From assembly GCA_035690425.1 (NCBI GenBank), contig DASSKO010000180.1, forward strand, positions 1 through 39,402: 39,402 nucleotides of DNA, read 5' to 3'. Of this stretch, positions 32,253-39,402 are shown piece after piece. The translations under genes and the position numbers were made by a program. This DNA is from DASSKO01 sp035690425 (lineage in GTDB: Bacteria; Actinomycetota; Actinomycetes; Propionibacteriales; Nocardioidaceae). The first letter of the stretch is position 1. The number at the start of each line of letters is the position of its first letter. A model generated the notes under the pieces. The model had not been told where the DNA came from. It saw only the letters and a program-made list of their open reading frames with translations, and did no database searches.

Positions 32253-32753
32253 ATGACAGACGTCGCGGTGCACGTGCTCGGGGAAGAGGACTGGCAGACC
32301 TATCGGCGGCTTCGGCTGGCCGCGCTCAAGAGCGATCCCGACTCCTTCGCGGCCGACCCGGCTGCGGAGGAGCGCTACGACGAGCAGCGCTGGCGGGAGC
32401 GGATGCGGCGCAGCCGACGGCTGGTGGCCAGCCGCGGCGAAGGCGACATCGGAGTTGCCTCGGTCGGGCCGGCCCGCGACGACGAGGGCGTCATGGAGGG
32501 CATCGCCGAGCTGTTCGGCATGTGGGTGGCACCCGAGGCACGCGGCTCCGGTGTGGCCTGGGAGCTCGTCACCGCTGCGGCCAAGCAGGCGCACAAGGAC
32601 GGGCATCACCAGCTACGGCTGTGGGTGTCGACGGACAACGGCCGCGCGGTCGGCTTCTACTCCAGCTACGGCTTCCGGCCCGCGGACGAGCGGCGGCCGA
32701 TGACGACCGACGACACCGTCGAAGAGGCGGCGATGACGCTCCCGCTGTCCTGA
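32253..32753 (+). CDS. GNAT family N-acetyltransferase
   Basis: 166 residues. The GNAT fold opens with VLGEEDWQTYRRLRLAALKSDP, a start typical of a large actinobacterial group. The acetyl-CoA loop is EARGSGVAWELV after the beta-4 strand ELFGMWVAP. The late strand and helix LRLWVSTDNGRAVGFYSSYGF, including the Tyr used as general acid in many GNATs, is present. The acceptor is unknown. ATG 32253 has GATGCT 6 nt upstream, consistent with leaderless translation. It follows coaE by 38 nt and converges with the sigma factor gene across a bidirectional terminator. Confidence 0.86.
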   Translation: MTDVAVHVLGEEDWQTYRRLRLAALKSDPDSFAADPAAEERYDEQRWRERMRRSRRLVASRGEGDIGVASVGPARDDEGVMEGIAELFGMWVAPEARGSGVAWELVTAAAKQAHKDGHHQLRLWVSTDNGRAVGFYSSYGFRPADERRPMTTDDTVEEAAMTLPLS

Positions 32754-32769
32754 CCTGGCCACACCCGCG

Positions 32770-32805
32770 AACAGCCCCTGCCGCCTGACGGCGGCAGGGG
32801 CTGTT
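32770..32805. terminator. Bidirectional intrinsic terminator between GNAT and sigma factor genes
   Basis: A perfect 16-bp stem, arms 32770-32785 and 32790-32805, with loop TGAC. It starts 16 nt after the GNAT stop and ends 16 nt from the sigma gene stop, symmetric between convergent genes. Confidence 0.88.
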
Positions 32806-32821
32806 GCTGGGTTGGTCGCTC

Positions 32822-33775
32822 TCAGGCAGCCAGGTCGGGGTCGGCGATCTCCCGCAGCCGGGCGATGGCCTCACGCTCGATCTGCCGAATCCGCTCCGCG
32901 GAGATGCCGTGCCGGGCAGCGATGTCGGCCAGCTTCTGCTGACGCCCGTCGAGCAGGCCGTACCGCGACCGCACGACGTCGGCAGCTCGCTCGTCGAGCA
33001 GGCTGATCAGCGACTCCAGGCGCTCCCGCGCCTCCAGGCTGAGCACCGTGCTGTCCGGCCCGGGTGTGGTCTCCTTGGCCACCAGGTCGCCGAGGGAGGT
33101 GTCACCGTCCTCGTCGATCGGGGTGTCGAGGCTGACGTGGTCACGTCCCCAGCGCAGCAGGTCCAGGACCCGCTCGAGCTCCATCCCGAGCTCGGTGGCG
33201 ATCTCCTCCGGCTCGGCGTCCCGGCCGAGCTGGCGCTCGAGGGTGCGCCGCGCCGACCCGATCTGGTTGAGCTCCTCGACGACGTGCACCGGGAGCCGGA
33301 CCACTCGGGCCTGCTGGGCGATGCCGCGGGTGATCGCCTGCCGCACCCACCAGGTCGCGTAGGTGGAGAACTTGAAGCCTTTGGCGTAGTCGAACTTCTC
33401 GACCGCGCGGATCAGCCCGGTGTTCCCCTCCTGGACCAGGTCCAGCAGCGGCATCTGGGACCGCCCGTACTTCCGGGCGATCGACACGACCAGTCGCAGG
33501 TTGGCGGTCAGGAAACGCTCTTGCGCCTCCTGGCCCTGCTCGGCCAGCCACTGCAGCTCTGCTTCAGTTGCATACTTGGGGGCACCTCCCTTGCGACGCC
33601 CGGTCCGGCCCTCTGCCAGCAGTTGCTCGGCGAAGAGACCGGCCTCAATGGTCTTGGAAAGCTCGACTTCAGTGGCCGCATCGAGCAGCGGGGTGCGTGC
33701 GATCTCATCGAGGTAGAGACCGACGCTGTCGCGACCCTCACTCGAGTCGACCTTCAGCGTTCGACGATCCGCCAC
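32822..33775 (-). CDS. RNA polymerase sigma-70 factor, SigB-like (group 2)
   Basis: 317 residues, the length of mycobacterial SigB and Streptomyces HrdD-type factors rather than of the primary sigma. Region 1.2 is SVGLYLDEIARTPLLDAATEVELSK. Region 2 has NLRLVVSIARKYGRSQMPLLDLVQEGNTGLIRAVEKFDYAKGFKFSTYATWWVRQAI, including the -10 recognition helix. Region 3 is VRLPVHVVEELNQI, and region 4 ends ISAERIRQIEREAIARLR for -35 contact. All regions are complete, so it should read promoters like those of the housekeeping sigma. GTG 33775 is supported by AAAGGGAG 5 nt upstream; the upstream frame is not conserved. A SigR/SigH-type promoter precedes it. The exact orthologue name is not certain. Confidence 0.92.
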   Translation of the reverse strand: MADRRTLKVDSSEGRDSVGLYLDEIARTPLLDAATEVELSKTIEAGLFAEQLLAEGRTGRRKGGAPKYATEAELQWLAEQGQEAQERFLTANLRLVVSIARKYGRSQMPLLDLVQEGNTGLIRAVEKFDYAKGFKFSTYATWWVRQAITRGIAQQARVVRLPVHVVEELNQIGSARRTLERQLGRDAEPEEIATELGMELERVLDLLRWGRDHVSLDTPIDEDGDTSLGDLVAKETTPGPDSTVLSLEARERLESLISLLDERAADVVRSRYGLLDGRQQKLADIAARHGISAERIRQIEREAIARLREIADPDLAA

Positions 33776-33814
33776 GGACACTCCCTTTCTCCTGGAACCC
33801 ACCGTGTCTGGCAC

Positions 33815-33840
33815 AACACCGGACCCTGGTGGAAGATTCC
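33815..33840 (-). promoter_or_regulatory. SigR/SigH-type (ECF) promoter for the SigB-like gene
   Basis: On the minus strand GGAAT (33840-33836), an 18-nt spacer and GTT (33817-33815) match exactly the GGAAT-N18-GTT consensus of Streptomyces SigR and fit mycobacterial SigH sites. Transcription would start about 30 nt before the GTG at 33775, leaving room for the ribosome-binding site. Confidence 0.7.
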
Positions 33841-33899
33841 TTGCTTGTATCCAGGCAGACGACCGGGTAAGCAGAAAAGTTGCGCCTCTCAGCGACTTC

Positions 33900-36053
33900 T
33901 CAGGAACTCTGCGGCCCCGGCGCGTGCGATGCGCCGGCGCGGTCGACCACCCAGGCGTAGGAGAAAGCACGCTCGTGCCAGGCGTCGTAGCGGCCGCTGC
34001 GGCCTCCGTGACCGGCCTCCATCTCGGTCTTGAGCAGCACGGGCGCCGAGCCGGTGGCGACCTCGCGCAGCCGGGCGACCCACTTGGCCGGTTCGACGTA
34101 GAGCACACGGGTGTCATTCAGGCTGGTGATCGCCAGGATCGGGGGGTAGTCCTTGGCAGCGACGTTCTCGTAGGGGGAGTAGGACTTCATGTAGGCGTAG
34201 ACGTCGGGGTCCTCCAGCGGGTTGCCCCACTCCTCCCACTCGATCACGGTGAGTGGCAGCGACGGGTCGAGGATCGACGTCAGCGGGTCGACGAACGGCA
34301 CCTCCGCGACGATGCCGGCGAACGCCTCCGGAGCCAGGTTGGCGACCGCTCCCATCAGCAGTCCGCCCGCGCTGCCGCCGTGTGCGACCAGCCGGTCGGC
34401 CGACGTCCAGCCCGTCTCCGCGAGGTGGCGCGCGCAGGCGACGAAGTCGCTGAACGTGTTCTTCTTCGCCAGCATCTTGCCGTCGTCGTACCAGTGCCTG
34501 CCCAGCTCGCCGCCACCGCGCACGTGCGCGATCGCGACCACCATGCCCCGGTCGAGCAGCGACAGGCGGGGGATGCCGAACGCCGGGTCGCTGGAGATCT
34601 CGTAGGAGCCGTAGCCATAGATCAGCGCGGGGTTGGAGCCGTCTCGCCGGGTGCCTCGGCGGCACACGATCGAGATCGGCACCTGGGTGCCGTCCGGGGC
34701 GGTGGCCCACTCGCGGTGCTGCTCGTAGGCGTCGGCGTGGAAGCCGCCGAGCACCGGCGTGCGCTTGAGCAGCGTGCGCTCGCCGGTGCGCACGTCGAAG
34801 TCGTAGACCGACGCCGGCGTCACCATCGAGGTGTAGGCGAACCGGATCGTCGGTTGCTCGAACTCAGGGTTGCCGGCCGTGCCGATGGTGAAGATCGGCT
34901 CCTCCAGCTCGATCGGGTACGCCGTTCCGTAGCCGGCGTCGGTGAGCGGCACGACGCGCAGCGCGGTGAGCCCGTCGGTGCGCAGGGACACCACCAGATG
35001 GTTGCGAAACGCCTCCACGTCCTCGAGCCGGGTGCCGGGCGAGTGCGGCATCACCGGCGTCCAGTTGTCGGGTGTGGGCGCGTCGACCGGGGCCTCGGCC
35101 AGCTCGAAGTCGAGCGCGCCGTCGTTGTGCAGCACCAAGAACCTGTCCGCGCCGGCGATCACGGCGTGCTCGAGGTGGTACTCCACGCCTTGCCGGCGCG
35201 GCGCCACGACCCGCGGCTCGCCGGTCGGGTCGTCGGCGTCGAGCACCCGGTACTCGGTGGTCATCTTCGAGCCGCTGACGATCATCAGGTACCGGTCCGA
35301 ACGGGTCCGGCCGACGCCGACCCAGAACCGCTCGTCGGGCTCCTCGTAGACCACCACGTCCTCGCCGGCGTCGGTGCCGAGGGCGTGCCGCCACACCCGG
35401 TGCGGACGCCAGGCGTCGTCGACCGTGGTGTAGAACAACGTGCTGCCCTTGAGGTCCCAGGTCGCGCTGCCCATGGTGTTGTCGACGACGTCCGGCAACA
35501 GCTCGCCGGTGCGCAGGTCCTTCACGCGCAGGGTGTACCGCTCGTTGCCCACGAAGTCGGTCGAGTACGCCAGCAGGGTGCCGTCCGTGCTGACCGAGAA
35601 CGAGCCCAGCGAGAAGAACTCGTGGCCCTCGGCGAGCTCGTTGCCGTCGAGCAGCACCTGCTCCCCGGGTACGTCGACGCCCGACTCCAGCGCAGGCGGT
35701 GTCCAGTCGCGGGGCTCCGCGGCCGTACGGCAGTGCAGCGCGTACTGCTGACCCTCCACCGTGCGGACGTAGTACCACCAGTCGCCGACCCGGCTCGGCA
35801 CCGACAGGTCGGTCTGGAGCGTCCGGGTCTTGATCTCGGTGAAGATCTGCTCCCGCAGGTCGGCCAGGTGCTCGGTCTGAGCCTGGGTGTAGGCGTTCTC
35901 GGCGCGCAGGTGCGCGATCGTCTCCGGGTCGTCCTTGTCGCGGAGCCACTCGTAGGGATCGACGAAGACGTCACCGTGGTGGGTGCGCTCGTGCGGCACC
36001 TGCTTGGCGACGGGCGGGTGTGCGAGGGGCCGGCCGGCGGCAGCGTCAGTCAT
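33900..36053 (-). CDS. ptrB: S9 family prolyl oligopeptidase (oligopeptidase B / protease II)
   Basis: 717 residues, normal for oligopeptidase B. The N terminus has the conserved HGDVFVDPYEWLRDKDDPETIAHLRAEN, then a seven-bladed propeller of about 350 residues. The C-terminal alpha/beta hydrolase domain has the nucleophile in HGGSAGGLLMGAV (Ser near residue 559), Asp near 646 in SLNDTRV and His near 681 in MEAGHGGRSG. It cleaves short peptides, typically after basic residues, in the cytoplasm. ATG 36053 overlaps the dinB stop by 8 nt, so the two are translationally coupled. The stop lies 124 nt before the sigma gene start, a gap that contains that gene's own promoter. Confidence 0.95.
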   Translation of the reverse strand: MTDAAAGRPLAHPPVAKQVPHERTHHGDVFVDPYEWLRDKDDPETIAHLRAENAYTQAQTEHLADLREQIFTEIKTRTLQTDLSVPSRVGDWWYYVRTVEGQQYALHCRTAAEPRDWTPPALESGVDVPGEQVLLDGNELAEGHEFFSLGSFSVSTDGTLLAYSTDFVGNERYTLRVKDLRTGELLPDVVDNTMGSATWDLKGSTLFYTTVDDAWRPHRVWRHALGTDAGEDVVVYEEPDERFWVGVGRTRSDRYLMIVSGSKMTTEYRVLDADDPTGEPRVVAPRRQGVEYHLEHAVIAGADRFLVLHNDGALDFELAEAPVDAPTPDNWTPVMPHSPGTRLEDVEAFRNHLVVSLRTDGLTALRVVPLTDAGYGTAYPIELEEPIFTIGTAGNPEFEQPTIRFAYTSMVTPASVYDFDVRTGERTLLKRTPVLGGFHADAYEQHREWATAPDGTQVPISIVCRRGTRRDGSNPALIYGYGSYEISSDPAFGIPRLSLLDRGMVVAIAHVRGGGELGRHWYDDGKMLAKKNTFSDFVACARHLAETGWTSADRLVAHGGSAGGLLMGAVANLAPEAFAGIVAEVPFVDPLTSILDPSLPLTVIEWEEWGNPLEDPDVYAYMKSYSPYENVAAKDYPPILAITSLNDTRVLYVEPAKWVARLREVATGSAPVLLKTEMEAGHGGRSGRYDAWHERAFSYAWVVDRAGASHAPGPQSS

Positions 36054-37425
36054 GCTGACAGACGCTATCTCGCGGGGTCCGTGGGTTGCCCAGCTCGGTT
36101 GTGCTGGCGCCTGCTGAGCCCGGCGCGGGGGAGAGGGCGGGATCGTCGCTGGCGAAGGTCAGCACCGGGCCGTGGCCGGACTCGGCCGTCTCGAAGCGGA
36201 CGGTGACCCGGCCGAGCCCGGAGCCCCATACCCAGCCGGCGCCGTGCTCGGCATGAGTGATGTCGGCGCCCGGCACCCACCGCCGGCGCAACCGATGGGC
36301 GTCGAACGACTCGACCGCGGACAGGTCGCCCACCTCGGCCGGTTCGTCGTCGCTGTCGCCGAACAGGTCGTCCTGGATCCAGTCGGCGAGCCCGGACACG
36401 CCCACGCCGAGCAGCCGTACGCCGCCTGAGGTGTCGACCTCGGTCACGAGCCGGCGCGCCATCCTGGCGATCGCTCGTGCGTCGTCGGTGGGGCCGGGCA
36501 GCGTCGCCGAGCGGGTATGGGTGGAGAAGTCGTGCAGGCGCACCTTGACGGTGATCGTGCGGCCGGAAAGTTTTGCCTTGTGCAGCCGCTCGCCCACCGT
36601 GTCGGCCTGCCGCGCCACGATCACCCCGAGGAGGGCGGGGTCGACCAGGTCGGTGTCGAAGGTGTCCTCGACGCTGACCGACTTCGACTCCCGCTCGGCC
36701 ATCACCGGCCGGTCGTCGTCGGCGCGGCACAGCCGGTGCAGCGCGTGTCCGTGCGCAGACCCCACGATCCGGACCAGCTCGTCCTCGCTGACTCTCTCGA
36801 GTTGCTCGATCGTCTGCACGCCCACCCGGCGCAGCCGCTCCGTGGTGGCCGGGCCTACACCGGGGATCACGGTCACCTGCATGGGACGCAGCAGGTCCCG
36901 CTCACGGCCGGACTCGACGATCCGCAGGCCGTCGGGCTTGTCCAGGTCGCTGGCGATCTTGGCTACCAGCTTGCTGCTGGCCACCCCGACAGAGCCGTGC
37001 AAACCGCCGCTGGCCACGTGCACCCGCCGCTTGAGTTCGGACATCACCGCGTGCAGCCCGCCGGTGCCGAAGTCGGTCACGCCACCGGCGCGCAGGTCGA
37101 CGAACGCCTCGTCGAGAGAGAGCGGCTCGACCAGCGGCGAGAGCTCGTGCAGCACCCGCATGACGGCGGCGCTGGTCTCGCGGTAGACATCGAATCGGCC
37201 GGCGAGGAAGGCCGCGTGCGGGCACCGTGCCCTGGCCTCGGACATCGACATCGCCGAGTGCACGCCGTACGTGCGCGCCTCGTAGGACGCCGTTGCGACT
37301 ACGCCCCGGTGACCGATGCCGCCGACGATGACCGGCTTGCCACGCAGCGACGGCTTGTCCCGCTGCTCGACCGACGCGTAGAACGCATCGAGGTCGATAT
37401 GCAGGATCGAGGCCTCCGGGCGCAT
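36046..37425 (-). CDS. dinB: DNA polymerase IV (Y-family)
   Basis: About 459 residues. The palm begins ILHIDLDAFYASVEQRD with catalytic Asp11 and steric-gate Tyr16, and continues with YEARTYGVHSAMSM and the second acidic pair in LSLDEAFVDL. The thumb HhH is VIPGVGPATTERLRRVGV. The little-finger domain (SKSVSVEDTFDTDL) is complete. A C-terminal extension of about 90 residues (VPGADITHAEHGAGWVWGSGLGRVTVRFE) matches that of other actinobacterial DinB proteins; no canonical clamp-binding peptide was picked out. Translesion synthesis. Starts at 37443, 37434 and 37425 are possible; 37425 is chosen because homology begins there and CACAAT lies 7 nt upstream. No SOS box was seen in the 201-nt gap to the divergent DUF4192 gene, which otherwise holds nothing recognisable. 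Confidence 0.94.
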   Translation of the reverse strand: MRPEASILHIDLDAFYASVEQRDKPSLRGKPVIVGGIGHRGVVATASYEARTYGVHSAMSMSEARARCPHAAFLAGRFDVYRETSAAVMRVLHELSPLVEPLSLDEAFVDLRAGGVTDFGTGGLHAVMSELKRRVHVASGGLHGSVGVASSKLVAKIASDLDKPDGLRIVESGRERDLLRPMQVTVIPGVGPATTERLRRVGVQTIEQLERVSEDELVRIVGSAHGHALHRLCRADDDRPVMAERESKSVSVEDTFDTDLVDPALLGVIVARQADTVGERLHKAKLSGRTITVKVRLHDFSTHTRSATLPGPTDDARAIARMARRLVTEVDTSGGVRLLGVGVSGLADWIQDDLFGDSDDEPAEVGDLSAVESFDAHRLRRRWVPGADITHAEHGAGWVWGSGLGRVTVRFETAESGHGPVLTFASDDPALSPAPGSAGASTTELGNPRTPRDSVCQHD

Positions 37426-37626
37426 GCGACCCATTGTGGCCATAGGACTTCGTCCCCCGTCCGCCCGGCCGTCTTTCCCGGAGCCGTAGAAGACGATCAT
37501 GGGCCCGCTCGTCGCCGCAGCCGGACCGGCCCGGTTTTCGCCGTACTCGTGTGGACGAGCGGCATCCGTGCACAGGACAGTTCAGCGCCCTCGCGCCGCG
37601 AGCCGGTCAGCACGAGATTGGGCCGC

Positions 37627-38649
37627 ATGAGCGAACCAACACAACTGCGCAACGAGCCGGCGTCGGGTCGTCGCATCCTCAAAGCCAAGAGCCCGGGAGA
37701 CTTGCTGGCGCTCGTCCCCTACCGAGTGGGCTTCCATCCGACCGAGAGCCTGGTGGTGATCACGGTTGCCGGGCCGCGTAAGCGGTTGGGGTTCAGCATG
37801 CGGGTCGACCTGCCGCCTCCGGAGCACCTGGAGCTGGTGGCCGACCAGGTTTCCGAGGCGTTGCGGCGCAACAAGGCCGACCGGGTGGTGATGGTGGTCT
37901 ACACCCAGGCGCCCCAGCGCGCCCAGCCGTTGGTCGACGAGATGCTCCGGCGCTTCGACTCCGGTGGTATCGACGTGCTCGAGGCGCTGCGCGCCGACGG
38001 CAAGCTGTGGTTCCCCTACCTCTGCGACGGCCCATGCTGCCCGGCCGAGGGAACCGCCTACGACAACTCCTGCCACCCACTGGCCGCGCAGGCGGTCCTG
38101 GAGGGTGGGGTAGCCCTGCCCGACCGGGCGACGCTGGAGGCGAGTGTGGCGCCGGTGTGCGGCATCGCGGCGGTCTCGATGATGCAGGCGGCCGCCCGCG
38201 CCGAGGACGAGCTGCTGACGCTAGCGGCGGCGGGGTGGAGCGCGGAGGAGATCCGGACCGCGCTGGAGCGGCAGATGCGCGACCTCGTCCAGGACTATCT
38301 CGGCGACCCGCGCCGCCTCGACGACAACGAGCTCGCGCGGGCCGCGGTGTGGGCGCAGTTCATTCCGGTGCGCGACGTCGCGTGGCGGATGATGAGCCGG
38401 GCCGACGCCGGCGCCCACCTGACGCTGTGGCGGCAGGCGTTGCGTCGGGTCCCGCCGCCGTACGAACCGGCGGTCGCCTGCCTGGCCGCGTTCGCCGCGT
38501 GGCTGCACGGCGACGGCGCCCTCGCCTGTTGCGCCCTGGAGCGGGCACTCGGGGCCGCACCGGACTACTCGATGGCCAACCTGATCGACCAGACGCTGCG
38601 CGCCGCGATTCCGCCGTCGTCGTGGGACGAGTTGCCAGCCGCCATGTGA
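37627..38649 (+). CDS. DUF4192 domain-containing protein
   Basis: 340 residues. The opening ILKAKSPGDLLALVPYRVGFHPTESLVVITV is the characteristic DUF4192 start, followed by the beta-strand RVVMVVYTQ and the block LWFPYLCDGPCCPAEGTAYD. The C-terminal half is alpha-helical, with ACLAAFAAWLHGDGALACCALERALGAAPDYSMANL resembling TPR-type repeats. The domain is common in actinobacteria and has no established function. The ATG at 37627 has GAGATT 7 nt upstream, so a leaderless start is possible; the frame is open far upstream only as a shadow of dinB. Divergent from dinB. Confidence 0.9.
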   Translation: MSEPTQLRNEPASGRRILKAKSPGDLLALVPYRVGFHPTESLVVITVAGPRKRLGFSMRVDLPPPEHLELVADQVSEALRRNKADRVVMVVYTQAPQRAQPLVDEMLRRFDSGGIDVLEALRADGKLWFPYLCDGPCCPAEGTAYDNSCHPLAAQAVLEGGVALPDRATLEASVAPVCGIAAVSMMQAAARAEDELLTLAAAGWSAEEIRTALERQMRDLVQDYLGDPRRLDDNELARAAVWAQFIPVRDVAWRMMSRADAGAHLTLWRQALRRVPPPYEPAVACLAAFAAWLHGDGALACCALERALGAAPDYSMANLIDQTLRAAIPPSSWDELPAAM

Positions 38650-38760
38650 CGGCCAGCGAGCGACGCTGTTAGGTTGCAGGGCACGGCCTGGCCGCCGCCC
38701 GGCGGCTCGGCACTCAGCACTGACACGGCGACACCGACACGGCGACGGGGGGCAGCCAGC

Positions 38761-39375
38761 ATGGACGCGGTTGACTGGTTGTTCGTCGTCGTGGTCGGCG
38801 CAGCTGCGGTCGCCGCAATCGTGTGGTTCGTCCGCCGCCGCAGCAGGCCGGCCGCAACCACGGCGCCCGACGACATCATCGGCGACGTCAACAAGCCGTC
38901 CGCCGACGCGCTGCGAGCCCTGCGCAACGGTGACGTGGTGGAGTACCTCGGCCACAACTGGTTCGTGCGGGGCCGCCTCGACCACGACGAGCACGGCTAC
39001 CGATGGACCGACCACATGCTCGACGATGCCGAGACCAAGCGGTGGCTGGGCATCGAGGACGACGAGAGCTTCGAGGTGTCGTTGTGGCACGGCGTGCCGC
39101 TCGGCGCCATCGAGCAGGGCGAGGTCGGTGACCGTGACGTGATCGTCGACGGCGTCGCCTACCGGCTCCAGGAGCGGGGCACTGCGCGGTTCTGGTCCGA
39201 CGGCGCGACCGGCACGGCAGCAGAAGGGTCTGCCGAGTACGCCGACTACCGGAGCAAGGACGGCAAGCTGCTGGGGTTCGAGCGGTTCGGCACGCACTGG
39301 GAGGTGTCCCTCGGTGAGGTGCTGCAGCCGTGGGAGATCACCGTCTATCCCGGCTCCGATCGGCCGGTGCCGTGA
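38761..39375 (+). CDS. DUF4178 domain-containing membrane-anchored protein
   Basis: 204 residues. An N-terminal anchor helix (WLFVVVVGAAAVAAIVWFV, about 5-23) is followed by a basic stop-transfer patch RRRSR. The DUF4178 domain occupies about 45-200: LRNGDVVEYLGHNWFVRGRLDHDEHGYRWTDHML, then FEVSLWHGVPLG and YAEYRSKDG-like and WEVSLGEVLQPWEITVYPG segments. The role of the family is not established. ATG 38761 has GGGGGG about 8 nt upstream. The 111-nt gap before it holds a -10-like TAGGTT (38670-38675) and a short 14-bp tandem repeat. Its stop overlaps the next ATG by one base (TGATG), so the downstream gene is in the same transcript. Confidence 0.87.
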   Translation: MDAVDWLFVVVVGAAAVAAIVWFVRRRSRPAATTAPDDIIGDVNKPSADALRALRNGDVVEYLGHNWFVRGRLDHDEHGYRWTDHMLDDAETKRWLGIEDDESFEVSLWHGVPLGAIEQGEVGDRDVIVDGVAYRLQERGTARFWSDGATGTAAEGSAEYADYRSKDGKLLGFERFGTHWEVSLGEVLQPWEITVYPGSDRPVP

Positions 39376-39402
39376 TGATCTCCGCCCTCGAGGTCGCCTT
39401 CG
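39375..39402 (+). CDS. Start of a further gene, truncated by the window end
   Basis: An ATG at 39375 overlaps the DUF4178 stop as TGATG and opens a frame of nine codons reading MISALEVAF before the window ends. The tight overlap and high-GC third positions favour a real gene in an operon with DUF4178. In other actinobacteria DUF4178 genes sit with DUF2617, DUF4247, DUF350 and a spermidine-synthase-like gene; nine residues are too few to choose. Confidence 0.5.

Noticed and set aside
38722..38746. Tandem GACACGGCGAC repeat upstream of the DUF4178 gene
   Set aside because: Only two short GC-rich units; too little to call a functional repeat.
1..39402. CRISPR arrays, tRNA or rRNA genes, insertion sequences, phage integrases or attachment sites
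   Set aside because: None seen: no regularly spaced repeats of CRISPR form, no tRNA-like cloverleaf in the gaps read, and no transposase or integrase motifs in any plausible frame.

Overview
The window is high-GC DNA with short intergenic gaps, many GTG starts and 4-nt ATGA/GTGA gene overlaps. It carries an IdeR-type iron box, a SigR/SigH-type promoter and the gene order polA ... rpsA - coaE. Together these point to an actinobacterium, most likely from the Nocardioidaceae or a related family; the genus is an inference. No rRNA, tRNA, CRISPR array, insertion sequence or prophage was seen.

Layout. (1) 1-4861: a branched-chain amino acid type ABC uptake system. The end of the binding protein lies on + and converges, through a bidirectional terminator and a 30-bp direct repeat, on livF-livG-livM-livH on -. 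LivH carries an exported Ig-like domain at its N terminus. (2) 5020-11596: a DUF554 membrane protein, a GNAT acetyltransferase, a DUF1275 membrane protein, a PaaI-type thioesterase, polA, and a DMT-type exporter. (3) 11901-20269: a compact chemotaxis operon, cheA-cheW-mcp-cheB-cheR-cheY-cheX-cheY-(cheX-like), with no flagellar or pilus genes in the window. (4) 20306-24805, minus strand: a multi-spanning transporter, an amidase-signature hydrolase and an S33 peptidase, probably one transcript. (5) 25277-28544: a SAM methyltransferase, divergent from an iron-box-controlled bfd-bfr pair whose bacterioferritin lacks a ferroxidase histidine, then a VOC protein and an aminoglycoside-phosphotransferase-like kinase. 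(6) 28731-32753: rpsA, a 55-residue membrane peptide on -, a GlxA/AraC-type regulator, coaE and a GNAT. (7) 32822-37425, minus strand: dinB, an S9 oligopeptidase and a SigB-like sigma factor whose upstream region fits GGAAT-N18-GTT. (8) 37627-39402: DUF4192 and DUF4178 proteins and the first codons of one more gene.

How the parts fit. polA, rpsA and coaE are adjacent in Mycobacterium tuberculosis (Rv1629, Rv1630, Rv1631). Here about 18 kb of transport, chemotaxis and iron-storage genes lies between polA and rpsA, so that segment looks accessory. The most notable system is the chemotaxis operon. It encodes two single-domain response regulators, each followed by a protein carrying the Glu-x-x-Asn motif of CheX/CheC phosphatases; the second of these proteins is otherwise unrecognised. 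A second window-wide pattern is a -10-like hexamer exactly 6-7 nt before the start codon of at least seven genes, the signature of leaderless transcription.
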